From Sterolibacterium sp. (lineage in GTDB: Bacteria; Pseudomonadota; Gammaproteobacteria; Burkholderiales; Rhodocyclaceae): a DNA stretch of 64,000 bases. Shown piece after piece: positions 24,841 through 32,350 of the stretch; the stretch's first letter is position 1, and each line of letters opens with the position of its first letter. Under the pieces are notes generated by a model that was not told the origin of the DNA, made no database searches, and saw only the letters and a list, made by a program, of their open reading frames with translations. The stretch lies in NCBI GenBank assembly GCA_023258955.1, contig JAHFRE010000002.1, positions 1 to 64,000 of the forward strand, in the 5' to 3' direction. A program made the translations under genes and the position numbers.

Positions 24841-25098
24841 TTAGAGCTCGATGGCGTCGGTCAGACGATTGATTCTCCCGACCTCATCTGCCAGCCGCCC
24901 AGCCACGTCCGACAGCCAATCAGCCATTTGAACGCCTGTGGCGTCAAGGGACGGGCGGGCCTGGCAAGGCACGACCGGCTTCGAGATCGGAGCACACGCG
25001 CCGATCTGCGCGTCCACAGCGACGCCCAGCGCAGTGAGCGCGACTTCAATTGCTCCTGCCGCGGCCGGGATGGACCCGCGGCGTTTGAGTTGGGACAT
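24841..25098 (-). CDS. Small phage protein, unknown function
   Basis: An 85-residue protein read from the ATG at 25098, which has GAGAGG six bases upstream. The sequence (MSQLKRRGSIPAAAGAIEVA) is Ala-rich and ends in a helical segment (VAGRLADEVGRINRLTDAIE). It lies between TerS and the methyltransferase with a 4-base gap, so it is probably cotranscribed. No function recognised. Confidence 0.55.
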   Translation of the reverse strand: MSQLKRRGSIPAAAGAIEVALTALGVAVDAQIGACAPISKPVVPCQARPSLDATGVQMADWLSDVAGRLADEVGRINRLTDAIEL

Positions 25099-25151
25099 GA
25101 TTTACCTCTCCAGAGTGATGGTTGGCCGTTCGACCAACTTCGAATACCTGA

Positions 25152-25610
25152 CTACCGCGCAATCAAATCGTCGGTGCCATCGATCAGCGACCGAAACCCG
25201 GTCTGCGCAAAGCCTGCCGCGTTCTTGGTACGAGGGTCCGTTTCCGTCTGCGCCAGGCTCAAGCTGCGGATGATCGCCAGCTGCATCCGCTGCAGCGTGT
25301 CGATGATCGAGATCAGCGGGTTCGGGATGAACCCGCCTCTTTGGTTCGTGATGACAGGCCCGCTTTTATCAAGCGAAATTTGATGACCGCGAATGTCCGA
25401 CTCAATCCGCACTGCCTTGGCCAACAAGATCAAATCCAGGTCCCGCCAGTCGCTGCTCAAGCGCGCATGCGTAAATTGCCGCCAGATGATCATCTCGAAC
25501 TCGTCCCGCAGGATCACCCCTTCGGGCAACGGCACGTCCCTCGAAACCTCGCCGGCGGCGGCAACCGCCGCAACTACCGAGTTCCGTCCGAGCCGTTGAT
25601 TTTTTGCCAT
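25152..25610 (-). CDS. Terminase small subunit (P27-like)
   Basis: A 152-residue protein from the ATG at 25610 (MAKNQRLGRNSVVAAVAAAG). The second half, DLILLAKAVRIESDIRGHQI, then GPVITNQRGGFIPNPLISII, then DTLQRMQLAIIRSLSLAQTE, follows the P27-type small terminase pattern 'a.. ..A....e...l...G.v.....G....NP......a...m...a..LGL'. Small terminases recognise the packaging site and load TerL. The HNH gene just upstream is the usual partner of this type. An upstream extension to 25715 overlaps the neighbouring gene and looks non-coding. Confidence 0.75.
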   Translation of the reverse strand: MAKNQRLGRNSVVAAVAAAGEVSRDVPLPEGVILRDEFEMIIWRQFTHARLSSDWRDLDLILLAKAVRIESDIRGHQISLDKSGPVITNQRGGFIPNPLISIIDTLQRMQLAIIRSLSLAQTETDPRTKNAAGFAQTGFRSLIDGTDDLIAR

Positions 25611-25804
25611 TTCTGATCGACCACTCTTTGATTTGCGCTGCGCGTGTCGAGATACCTGACCAGATCGTCGTACCCTGCCCCGCGTTCGATCATGACTTCC
25701 ATCGTTGCCGTCCATCGGTGCTTGAGTCGGTCGGCGACAACCTGGCCTGTGGCGTGCGCCATTTTGTTGATCCGTGATCTAAGGTGCGCCGCCACTTTTT
25801 CCAT
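25574..25804 (-). CDS. Small protein upstream of TerS
   Basis: A 76-residue protein from the ATG at 25804 (MEKVAAHLRSRINKMAHATG), with a GAGG ribosome site upstream. It is helical and charged (QVVADRLKHRWTATMEVMIE, RGAGYDDLVRYLDTRSANQR). It overlaps the TerS start by 37 nt. The position suggests a packaging helper, but no family was recognised. Confidence 0.55.
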   Translation of the reverse strand: MEKVAAHLRSRINKMAHATGQVVADRLKHRWTATMEVMIERGAGYDDLVRYLDTRSANQRVVDQKWQKINGSDGTR

Positions 25805-26069
25805 TTGCGAAGACCTCGCGCGAGCGCGCACGGGTGTACACGCGGGTGAAGGGGCGAATAAATTCCGCCCAAACACCCCTTTCGGCCGGTCTATCCGGAC
25901 TATCGCTGTGCGGGCAACACCCCGCCAACGACGGTGGCAACCTCGATTACGCCATTCCCTGTAGTGCCAATGTGTTTTCGGCGTTTTTCCGTAAGTTTTT
26001 TAACTGTGTTGGTCGAGCGCGGTCTAGCGCCGTCAAACTGTGGCTATTCAACGCCCCCCGGGTCCTGGC
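25805..26069. other. Non-coding gap between HNH and TerS genes; candidate cos/packaging region
   Basis: These 265 nt carry no convincing gene. They hold short inverted repeats (GGGCGAAT...ATTCCGCCC near 25853-25871, CCGG/CCGG near 25886-25899). In HNH-terminase siphoviruses the cos site lies beside these genes. The assignment is by position only; the cut site cannot be read directly. Confidence 0.35.
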
Positions 26070-26453
26070 TTAGCCGTGCGGCTTGTTCCAGTGGTGATTT
26101 GGATCGGTCGGATGTCCGCTTACATCGCACCCCGGTCGCTTGCCCGTTGCTTCCTCCCGACGCTTCGCGGAATCGTGACAGGGCTTGCAAAGCGGCTGAT
26201 GATTTTCCATATTCCAGAACAGCTCCATGTCGCCGCGGTGCGGCACGATGTGGTCAACAACGCTCGCTGCGGTGAGCCTGCCGATCTGCTCGCAGTAGCG
26301 GCACAACGGATGCTGACGCAGGAACCAGACGCGGTACTTCTGCCAACGCGCGCCGTAGCCGCGCTCCGTTGCGCCACGGCGATCATCAGTGGCTCTGGGC
26401 TGAGTCATAGCCAAGGCCTTGCTGCCACGCTGTCGAGGTGTCGGTTTGATCAC
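26070..26453 (-). CDS. HNH endonuclease (phage packaging type)
   Basis: A 127-residue nuclease. It has a zinc knuckle CRYC (about residue 51), the catalytic VVDHIVPHRGD, the ENHQPLCKPCH segment with the HNH asparagine and histidine and the second CxxC, and KRREEATG. Such nucleases stimulate specific cos cleavage by TerL in HK97-like phages. The start is uncertain; MTQPRATDD at residue 16 is an alternative. It lies upstream of TerS, as in other HNH-TerS-TerL-portal modules, though here TerL is displaced. Confidence 0.85.
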   Translation of the reverse strand: MIKPTPRQRGSKALAMTQPRATDDRRGATERGYGARWQKYRVWFLRQHPLCRYCEQIGRLTAASVVDHIVPHRGDMELFWNMENHQPLCKPCHDSAKRREEATGKRPGCDVSGHPTDPNHHWNKPHG

Positions 26454-26512
26454 GGTCTTCCGTTCATGAAAATGGATGTCGCCACAGATCTACGCTAGGG
26501 CGCAGGCCAAAC

Positions 26513-26558
26513 TTGACGAGAGAAGGTATTAGCGGATAATGTAGTGTTCAACACTACA
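26513..26558 (+). promoter_or_regulatory. Promoter and operator of toxin-antitoxin pair
   Basis: TTGACG (26513) and GATAAT (26535) are spaced 16 nt and form a sigma-70-type promoter. A perfect palindrome follows at once, TGTAGTGTT-C-AACACTACA (26540-26558), just before the antitoxin gene. Autoregulation by Phd-type antitoxins bound to such palindromes is well known; use here is inferred. Confidence 0.7.
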
Positions 26559-26571
26559 ATATGAGATCACC

Positions 26572-26808
26572 ATGAAGACCGTGACTGCTGCCGACGCCAA
26601 CCGCCAGTTCTCCAGCGTGCTACGTGAAGTCGCCAAAGGCGAGATCTTTACCGTGCTCTCGCGTGGTCGGCCCGTTGCAACCATTACCCCCGCACGCTCA
26701 GAAGACGATCAACGGCAAGCGCCGCGGCTCAGCCTACTCAAGAGGCTGCGCAAGCAAAAGGCGCTTGGCGCGCGCAACTGGACCCGTAGCGAGCTGTACG
26801 CGGAATAG
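26572..26808 (+). CDS. Type II antitoxin, Phd/YefM family
   Basis: A 78-residue antitoxin. MKTVTAADANRQFSSVLREV followed by AKGEIFTVLSRGRPVATITP is the Phd/YefM DNA-binding fold almost to the letter ('a....FS..l..v..Ge...it..G.pva.l.p'). The C-terminal 30 residues (LSLLKRLRKQKALGARNWTR) are the toxin-binding tail. The gene lies two bases before the PIN toxin gene, with a promoter and palindrome upstream. Confidence 0.9.
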   Translation: MKTVTAADANRQFSSVLREVAKGEIFTVLSRGRPVATITPARSEDDQRQAPRLSLLKRLRKQKALGARNWTRSELYAE

Positions 26809-26810
26809 AG

Positions 26811-27266
26811 GTGAGAGCCGCACTCGACACCAACATTCTGGCCTATGCCGAAGGGGTCGGAGACAAGGAGCGTTGCACCGCTGCGCTTAAGCTCATTGAG
26901 CAACTGCCAGGCCAACTGATCTTATTACCAGCGCAGACGCTCGGTGAACTCTCGCGCGTGCTTACCGGGAAAGCGAAGCGCTCCCCAGAAGCTACCCGCG
27001 ATGCAATTTTCGGCTGGGCCGATAGCTTCGAGGTGGTTGACTCGACTTGGCCTGCGTTTCAGTCGGCCTTCGACCTCACCGTTGACCATGGCTTACCCAT
27101 CTGGGATGCACTGATTATGGCCGTGGCAGCTGAGAACCGCTGCCGACTACTTCTGAGCGAGGATTTCCAAGACGGGTTCACCTGGCGAGGCGTGACCGTG
27201 GTCAACCCGTTCGCAGACCAACGATCCCCGCTACTCGAGGACTTGCTGGCTCGGTCCAACACATGA
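26811..27266 (+). CDS. Type II toxin, PIN domain (VapC-like)
   Basis: A 151-residue PIN ribonuclease from a GTG at 26811. The acidic set is present: Asp in RAALDTNILAYAEG, Glu in LGELSRVLTG, Asp in LPIWDALIMAVAAENRC and Asp in LLSEDFQDGF. These bind the metal ions that cleave RNA. The GTG start two bases after the antitoxin stop gives coupled, lower expression of the toxin. As a prophage-borne pair it may stabilise the element or act against other phages. Confidence 0.9.
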   Translation: MRAALDTNILAYAEGVGDKERCTAALKLIEQLPGQLILLPAQTLGELSRVLTGKAKRSPEATRDAIFGWADSFEVVDSTWPAFQSAFDLTVDHGLPIWDALIMAVAAENRCRLLLSEDFQDGFTWRGVTVVNPFADQRSPLLEDLLARSNT

Positions 27267-27408
27267 ACAAACATACGCTCTCGCCGCTTACGGCTGGCGC
27301 CTGCGCCCGGTCAGTGGGCCGCCGGATTACCGTATGGCCGATCAGAGCTACCCTATCCGGATGCAGGCTCGGTAAAGCCTGCTGCTCAGACCAAGCGCCA
27401 TGCGTAAG
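27267..27408. other. Gap between toxin and next gene
   Basis: These 142 nt lie between two convergent genes. I see no gene, T-rich terminator or clear repeat. Confidence 0.4.
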
Positions 27409-27693
27409 TCAGTCTCTGTAGTACGCGGCATAGTCCTCATCGAAGTCGCCGATCGAGTCGGGCAACGCTACGTCCCCGTAGTCAAAGATCGGTCCGTACG
27501 ACTCGCCACAGGTAATCGGCCCCTGCGCCAAGAGGCGGGCTAACCACACCGGGTCGAACGACTCAAAGGGATACGGCGTCGCGACGAGCACCTCTGCTAC
27601 ATCAATTCCGTAGCGACGAATCATCTCCTGCGCCCGAAACGCCGCCCGTCGATGCGCACGATACGCATCTGAAAATGGCGACAGAGGGAGCAT
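27409..27693 (-). CDS. Hypothetical protein at end of early region
   Basis: A 94-residue protein (MLPLSPFSDAYRAHRRAAFR). It contains AQEMIRRYGIDVAEVLVATP and an acidic, Tyr-rich end (DSIGDFDEDYAAYYRD). It lies beyond the terminator-like hairpin and the GTAATGGTT repeats, so it probably has its own promoter there. The ribosome site is weak. No family recognised. Confidence 0.5.
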   Translation of the reverse strand: MLPLSPFSDAYRAHRRAAFRAQEMIRRYGIDVAEVLVATPYPFESFDPVWLARLLAQGPITCGESYGPIFDYGDVALPDSIGDFDEDYAAYYRD

Positions 27694-27705
27694 GGGGCAC
27701 CAATG

Positions 27706-27738
27706 AAAAAGCCCCGCGACCTTGAGGGTGGCGAGGCT
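27706..27738 (-). terminator. Terminator of the early operon
   Basis: AGCCCCGCGACC and GGGTGGCGAGGCT pair into a 12-bp stem with two mismatches and a 4-nt loop. On the minus strand it is followed by TTTTCATT. It lies downstream of the last early-operon gene. Confidence 0.6.
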
Positions 27739-27774
27739 TACGAATCATACGGACGCAACTTTGGAGCCCCTATC

Positions 27775-27820
27775 GTAATGGTTTTCGTAATGGTTGTGGC
27801 AACATCATGTAATGGTTTTG
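27775..27820. repeat. Three direct GTAATGGTT repeats
   Basis: GTAATGGTT occurs at 27775, 27787 and 27809, spaced 12 and 22 nt, close to one and two helical turns. A degenerate fourth copy (ATTGGTTAC) follows. The gap has no gene. The pattern suggests an operator or iteron-like site next to the 27,693 start. Confidence 0.5.
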
Positions 27821-27911
27821 GCATTGGTTACGCGCACCAACTGATCAAGTATTTCCGCTACTGAACACCAAGGGCAGTAAGACGCCAGTGCGCGCCAAGC
27901 CATCGCAGGAT

Positions 27912-28139
27912 TCACCTCCATCTATAGGTCGCGTATCCACCATTTGTCCTGCGACGCTGCGCAATAACAGCGCCTGCGGCCTCAAGTTCCTTTACGGCTC
28001 GCCATACGGCGACATGGACGGCACTCCGAAGCATTTGTGATTTTGGAGAAGGGCACACGTACCGAATCAGTTCAGACATCCGCCATTCACGATCTGGATG
28101 CACGGCCATCAACTCGATGATCTCTTTGACGTACTTCAT
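27912..28139 (-). CDS. Small winged-helix-like protein
   Basis: A 75-residue protein from the ATG at 28139 (MKYVKEIIELMAVHPDREWR), coupled to the previous gene by an ATGA overlap. The series MSELIRYVCPSPKSQ, then VAVWRAVKELEAAGAVIAQR, then GGYATYRWR looks like a winged helix: two helices, a recognition helix and a wing. It may be a regulator at the end of the early operon. No named family assigned. Confidence 0.6.
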   Translation of the reverse strand: MKYVKEIIELMAVHPDREWRMSELIRYVCPSPKSQMLRSAVHVAVWRAVKELEAAGAVIAQRRRTNGGYATYRWR

Positions 28140-28585
28140 ACCGGATCCCTCAATGCATCCCACACCCGACCGATGGCAACAGACAGCGCAGCCTCATACT
28201 CAGCCAGTCGCATATGCAGGCGCCGCGCCGCGCCAATCTGGCCGTGTTCTATCCTGCCGCTTGACCACCGCTGCGGATACTCGGCGCGCAGGACGAGGCG
28301 CGGCGCACCGACCATCCGCTGCCAAGCAGCGTCGACCATCATGGCGCGCGCGGCAATGGGTGCCAGCGGCCTGGCAGGTATTGGCTCGCTCTCTTCTTCC
28401 TCTTCGAGGTGGTGCCCAACGTACTGGTGCTCAACGCTGTAGCAGTGACTGGGCCGCAGTGGATGCGGATAGGGCCCCTGCCAGCACCAACGCGACCAGT
28501 TCAAAAGCTCCTGATGGATCCAGTCAGGGTAGTGTCGATAGTCGCGTCCCTGGCGTTCCAGCGGCCGATTGGCTTTCATGCTCAT
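28136..28585 (-). CDS. Phage protein, possible late-gene regulator
   Basis: A 149-residue protein from the ATG at 28585 (MSMKANRPLERQGRDYRHYP). It has HQELLNWSRWCWQGPYPHPL, an acidic run (EEEEESEPIP) and a C-terminal part ARAMMVDAAWQRMVGAPRLV ... LRAEYPQRWSSGRI ... MRLAEYEAALSVAIGRVWDA. The last section resembles antiterminator/late-regulator proteins at the ends of phage early operons, by eye only. Position and overlaps on both sides support a real gene. The longer upstream frame runs through the neighbouring gene. Confidence 0.55.
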   Translation of the reverse strand: MSMKANRPLERQGRDYRHYPDWIHQELLNWSRWCWQGPYPHPLRPSHCYSVEHQYVGHHLEEEEESEPIPARPLAPIAARAMMVDAAWQRMVGAPRLVLRAEYPQRWSSGRIEHGQIGAARRLHMRLAEYEAALSVAIGRVWDALRDPV

Positions 28586-28878
28586 GACTGCCCTTTCTCT
28601 GGTTCTGGTTGTGAGGCGACAGAGCTTCTTCCTAGGTCGGTCACCTTCCGTTCCTGCGAACGTGTCCTCTTGGGATTTTTCTGATTGCGCGCACCATAGA
28701 GCCTGGTTGCTATGGCGGCGAGGAACACCTGGTCCCACTCGTCGCGTATTTCGTCGAGGGGGACCACCACGATGCCCTGCTTGTGCCATACGGCGGCGCG
28801 CATTGATCGCAGCTCGCCTGCAGAGGCCCCCACAACCGGGACCAATCTGCCCAACGCGCAAGGAATAGAAGTGGCCAT
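28582..28878 (-). CDS. Small phage protein, unknown function
   Basis: A 98-residue protein from the ATG at 28878 (MATSIPCALGRLVPVVGASA), overlapping the next gene as ATGA. It has GELRSMRAAVWHKQGIVVVP followed by LDEIRDEWDQVFLAAIATRL and a basic, Ser/Pro-rich tail. It starts one base after the RuvC stop, so it belongs to the same operon. No family recognised. Confidence 0.55.
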   Translation of the reverse strand: MATSIPCALGRLVPVVGASAGELRSMRAAVWHKQGIVVVPLDEIRDEWDQVFLAAIATRLYGARNQKNPKRTRSQERKVTDLGRSSVASQPEPEKGQS

Positions 28879-28879
28879 G

Positions 28880-29344
28880 TCAGGTCTCCTGGGTATCAAT
28901 TGCCCAGTGCAGTAGCGCCAGGGCGTCGGCTTCGTTGTAGTCAGATGGGCTGCAACCACGATCAATCGCTGCCGCCATCATCTCGTCCTTGCTGGCATTG
29001 CCTTTGCCGGTAGCGTGCTTCTTGATCGTTCCCACCGGAACACCTTGGTAAGGAATCTGGTGGTGTTCGCACCAGGCCGTCAGCGTGGCCAGAAATCCAC
29101 CGTAGGCGTGGGCCGCATCGACGCCAGCGTGGCGACGGACCTCCTCGAAGAACAGGGCATCGATGCCGCCCGCAGCCTGCTTGATCTCAGTCAGCCAACG
29201 CTTGAAGCGCAGATAACGCATGCCACCGCCTTCGAAGCGCTGCGGCTTGAAGGATTCGGTTCCACTTGTGATGCTACCGTCGCGGGTGGCCAGCGCCCAA
29301 CCCGTTTGGGTACCCAGGTCGAGGGCAATCGTCGTCACATCCAT
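28880..29344 (-). CDS. RuvC-like Holliday junction resolvase
   Basis: A 154-residue protein from the ATG at 29344, with AAGGAG eight bases upstream. MDVTTIALDLGTQTGWALAT carries the first catalytic Asp of the RNase H fold. IDALFFEEVRRHAGVDAAHA gives the catalytic Glu. KKHATGKGNASKDEMMAAAI followed by DYNEADALALLHWAIDT gives the C-terminal Asp pair. This fits the phage RuvC family that resolves branched DNA before packaging. It follows the primase gene after a gap with a large inverted repeat. Confidence 0.9.
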   Translation of the reverse strand: MDVTTIALDLGTQTGWALATRDGSITSGTESFKPQRFEGGGMRYLRFKRWLTEIKQAAGGIDALFFEEVRRHAGVDAAHAYGGFLATLTAWCEHHQIPYQGVPVGTIKKHATGKGNASKDEMMAAAIDRGCSPSDYNEADALALLHWAIDTQET

Positions 29345-29371
29345 CGTTTCTATCTCCTTGATTATTAGCAC

Positions 29372-29468
29372 TGGTGACCGATGGTGACTGGTCTGCTGGT
29401 TTACCGCGTATACACGTGCGTACACGTCTACAGACGTCATACTGCAAGCCGGTCACCATCGGTCACCA
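29372..29468. repeat. 20-bp inverted repeat with internal GGTGAC boxes
   Basis: TGGTGACCGATGGTGACTGG (29372-29391) recurs inverted at 29449-29468 with one mismatch. Each arm holds two GGTGAC boxes 10 nt apart. The 57-nt spacer contains a second hairpin (ACGTCT-AC-AGACGT) and further ACGT palindromes. It lies between primase and resolvase genes and could be an origin, operator or processing site. Confidence 0.65.
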
Positions 29469-29474
29469 CAACAC

Positions 29475-31748
29475 TCAATCCGGGTCGGTGTAGCTATGGT
29501 TGTAGGGCTTTGGTTGGAGCATCATTCCTTTGAATGCCTTTGCTCCTCCGTGCATACGTGACTTCTCGAAACCGCGGGCAATGAGTAGTTCTGCAAAGCG
29601 TTTGATCGATCCCACAAACTCACCCGTCTTCTCTGTCCACTCGCGCCAATCACCATACAAATCCGCAGTCAGCGTCTTGGCCTCAGAATGTAAGTTGCAG
29701 CGCTCTTCCATCCATTGCCCCATGGCATCTTCGTTCTCGAAATACTCATCAGTTGCATCGATCACTATTTTTGGTTGCTTCAATCCCTGCAACTGCCACA
29801 GACGGCATCCTTCAACTGCCCAAGCCATAATCCCGTCACGTTCTTTCAACAGCTTTTCGGTGAGCTTTCCGTCGCGCTTCTCCGGTGGCACCGTCACCGT
29901 GAAGGGAATCAGGTGCAACCGGCGCTTCATTGCCTCATCGACGTTGCGAATTGATGGCTTGTGGTTACCGGCGATGACCAACTTGAACTGAGGCAAGTAG
30001 TCGAAGAAATCCTGGCGCATGAAGCGCGCCGATACCTTATCGCCACCGGTGATGGCTTTCACCTTGGATTCATTCCAGCGTCGCCCTTGTTCAGTTTCGA
30101 CAGAGGACACGAAACGCGCGCCGCGCAGTCCGGCTAGATCGGTCGGATGACGGTCACCACGGGTTTCCATGAAGGTGTCCATGGGCGCATTGGCGGCGTA
30201 GTCGCCTAAGATCGTGGTGATTACATTGACAAACACCGACTTGCCATTGGCGCCTGTGCCGTACAAGAAGAACAATGCATGCTCAGTGGTCACACCGGTG
30301 AGGCAGTAGCCAATCACCCGTTGCAGATAGGCCATCAAATCCGTGTCACCGCCTGTGACATCCGCCAGGAATGCGAGCCAGCCTGGGCAGGCACCCTTAG
30401 GCGTCGCCGTCGTGATCTTGGTCATCCGGTCGGCGCGACTGTGCGGGCGCACCTGCCCAGTGCGCAGATCGATGACGCCACCAGGCGCATTGGCGAGCCA
30501 GGGATTTTGGTCCCATTCCTCCGCGGTGGAGGCATGTTGGCGATCGCTACGCGCGAGGCGCTCGACACCGCCGACAGTGCTGCTGGCTGACAGCTTGGCG
30601 GCGAGGCGGTGGGAGTCTGCCTTGATAGCGGCTTCACGGCAGATGTGACGCATCAGGTGCGTGACCATCAAGGTGCCGTCAGGCTGCCAGTGGTTGCCAG
30701 TCCACACCAGCCATTTTCCCCACGCAGCGCAGTAGCGCCAATCCTCGGCATAGCGATGTGTGAAAGAGAGTGCGAGTGCATCATCAGTCGCCCAGACGGC
30801 TCTTTCACCGGGGATGTCAGGCTCCTCCTCGGCTGGCGGCCTGAGGGTCATGCGCGGACTGGAGGCCAAAAATCCCGGCACATCGAAGCCTTGTGCCAAG
30901 GCATCGGCCACATCCCAGCCTTCGGGCGTATCCTTTGGCGGCATCAGAGCAGCGCAGGAGAAAGCGCCGGCGTTAAGCGCGGCGGCGCCTGCGGCCATGG
31001 CGTACTCCCAGCCGGGATCGTCACGATCTGGCCAGATCACGACGTGCTTGCCTGCCAGGGGTGACCAGTCGGTCTTGTCGATCGGGGCATTCGCACCATG
31101 CATGGCGGTGGTCGCTTGAATACCAGCGTCGATCAAGGCCTGCGCGCACTTCTCCCCCTCGACGAGGACCACGTGGGTGGTAGTAGTGATCCCCGGCTGG
31201 TTATAGAGCGGCCGAGGAGTGGGCGGCGAATTCTTGCCTGTCTTTGGGTTGTAGGGTCGGAACTCCTTGCGCCGTCCCGGCGGGTCGTAGCGATACACGC
31301 ACGCAATGAGTTGCCCGTCGGCCGCGAAATAGTCCCACTTGGCGGTGGCAGGACCCAGATCGTCGATCAAGACTTCTTTCTTATGGGCTTTCGGTGGTGC
31401 TGCGACAGCCCGTCCTGCCAGATCCCGCGCCAGTCGAATCACCTCTGGAAATTCAGACCTCACATCGATACCGTAGTGGCTCGCAATCACGGCATAGATA
31501 TCGCCGCCGTCGCCAGTTGCCCGATCTGTCCAGAGCCCGGCCTTGTCGCCCTCGAGCACTATTTCGAGGCTGTCGCCGGGACTGCCCAGCACGTCACCAA
31601 TGAGAAAGACGCCGTTGCGCACCTTGCCTGCGGGAAAGAGCGCGAACAGCACGCTCTCGATGCGGCTTAGCAAATCAGCGCGCAGCGCTTCGCGCTCTCG
31701 GTCCAGGTTGTGTGGCGCGCTATCTGCTACATCGTTGAAATCCATCAT
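29475..31748 (-). CDS. Phage primase-helicase (Toprim plus P4/D5-type SF3 helicase)
   Basis: A 757-residue replication protein. Residues about 1-250 include a primase-like section with a Toprim-like core (VVLVEGEKCAQALIDAG, HVVIWPDRDDPGWEYA). The later half is a D5_N/SF3 helicase: AWGKWLVWTGNHWQPDG, APGGVIDLRTGQVRPHSRAD, then Walker A LYGTGANGKSVFVNVITTIL (about residue 500), and LVIAGNHKPSIRNVDEAMKR with sensor residues. It ends in a winged-helix-like stretch. It primes and unwinds the phage origin. The ATG overlaps the sigma-like gene's stop. Confidence 0.9.
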   Translation of the reverse strand: MMDFNDVADSAPHNLDREREALRADLLSRIESVLFALFPAGKVRNGVFLIGDVLGSPGDSLEIVLEGDKAGLWTDRATGDGGDIYAVIASHYGIDVRSEFPEVIRLARDLAGRAVAAPPKAHKKEVLIDDLGPATAKWDYFAADGQLIACVYRYDPPGRRKEFRPYNPKTGKNSPPTPRPLYNQPGITTTTHVVLVEGEKCAQALIDAGIQATTAMHGANAPIDKTDWSPLAGKHVVIWPDRDDPGWEYAMAAGAAALNAGAFSCAALMPPKDTPEGWDVADALAQGFDVPGFLASSPRMTLRPPAEEEPDIPGERAVWATDDALALSFTHRYAEDWRYCAAWGKWLVWTGNHWQPDGTLMVTHLMRHICREAAIKADSHRLAAKLSASSTVGGVERLARSDRQHASTAEEWDQNPWLANAPGGVIDLRTGQVRPHSRADRMTKITTATPKGACPGWLAFLADVTGGDTDLMAYLQRVIGYCLTGVTTEHALFFLYGTGANGKSVFVNVITTILGDYAANAPMDTFMETRGDRHPTDLAGLRGARFVSSVETEQGRRWNESKVKAITGGDKVSARFMRQDFFDYLPQFKLVIAGNHKPSIRNVDEAMKRRLHLIPFTVTVPPEKRDGKLTEKLLKERDGIMAWAVEGCRLWQLQGLKQPKIVIDATDEYFENEDAMGQWMEERCNLHSEAKTLTADLYGDWREWTEKTGEFVGSIKRFAELLIARGFEKSRMHGGAKAFKGMMLQPKPYNHSYTDPD

Positions 31749-32350
31749 GCCGAAGTTCCTCCAATACCGAATGTGTGAGCAATTTCCTGCAGGCCAACCG
31801 ACCGGCGACGCAACTTGTACAGCGCATTGGCTTCGATCTGCCGAACCCTTTCGCGGGTGAGGCCTTTGGCCTTGGCAATCTCGTCGAGAGTCTGTGGCGC
31901 TCCGTCGAAGCCAAACCGGGCGCGCAGCACGTCGGACTGTTTCGGATGGATCGTGTCGAGTCGCGCATCCACTTCGCCCAGCATTTCCCGCCGCTCGAGG
32001 ATCTCCAGGGGGTCGCAACCCTGGGCCTCGTTGCCCGCCAGCAATCCCTGCACCGCCGCAGCGGTGAGCTCGACTTCCGCGGAATTGGTCTCCAGCGGGA
32101 ACTGCTGGTCCTCCGACCACAGTTCATCTGGCATCTTGTGCAGGAACACGCAGAGCTTTTCGGCGCAGGGACGCAGATCGCCGATCTCATCAAACGGCAT
32201 TCGTGAAAGATTGAGATAAGCCAGAAGATGCATTGCATAGCTGATGCCAACCAGGTCGGCAAACTTGCCGCCAGCTCGATATCCCGCTTCCTCAATAGCG
32301 CGCAGCAGACGCGCGTTGCGCACCTTGATATTGACGCGGTAGTCGCTCAT
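31745..32350 (-). CDS. Sigma-70 region 4 protein
   Basis: A 201-residue protein from the ATG at 32350, with GGAG six bases upstream. The last 70 residues match sigma region 4: DTIHPKQSDVLRARFGFDGA, then QTLDEIAKAKGLTRERVRQI, then EANALYKLRRR. 'LTRERVRQIEANAL.KLR' is the -35-binding helix-turn-helix. No region 2 motif is visible in the first 110 residues (NARLLRAIEEAGYRAGGKFA ... AMHLLAYLNLSRMPFDEIGD). It may redirect RNA polymerase or act as an activator that copies the sigma -35 contact. Confidence 0.85.
   Translation of the reverse strand: MSDYRVNIKVRNARLLRAIEEAGYRAGGKFADLVGISYAMHLLAYLNLSRMPFDEIGDLRPCAEKLCVFLHKMPDELWSEDQQFPLETNSAEVELTAAAVQGLLAGNEAQGCDPLEILERREMLGEVDARLDTIHPKQSDVLRARFGFDGAPQTLDEIAKAKGLTRERVRQIEANALYKLRRRSVGLQEIAHTFGIGGTSA

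Noticed and set aside
28586-28861. N-terminal extension of the 28,136-28,585 gene
   Set aside because: It is out of frame with the neighbouring gene it overlaps and reads as Arg/Gly-rich shadow sequence; MSMKAN starts in an ATGA overlap.
31749-32120. N-terminal extension of the primase frame
   Set aside because: It runs across the sigma region 4 gene in another frame; the ATG at 31748 has a GGAGG site and ATGA coupling.
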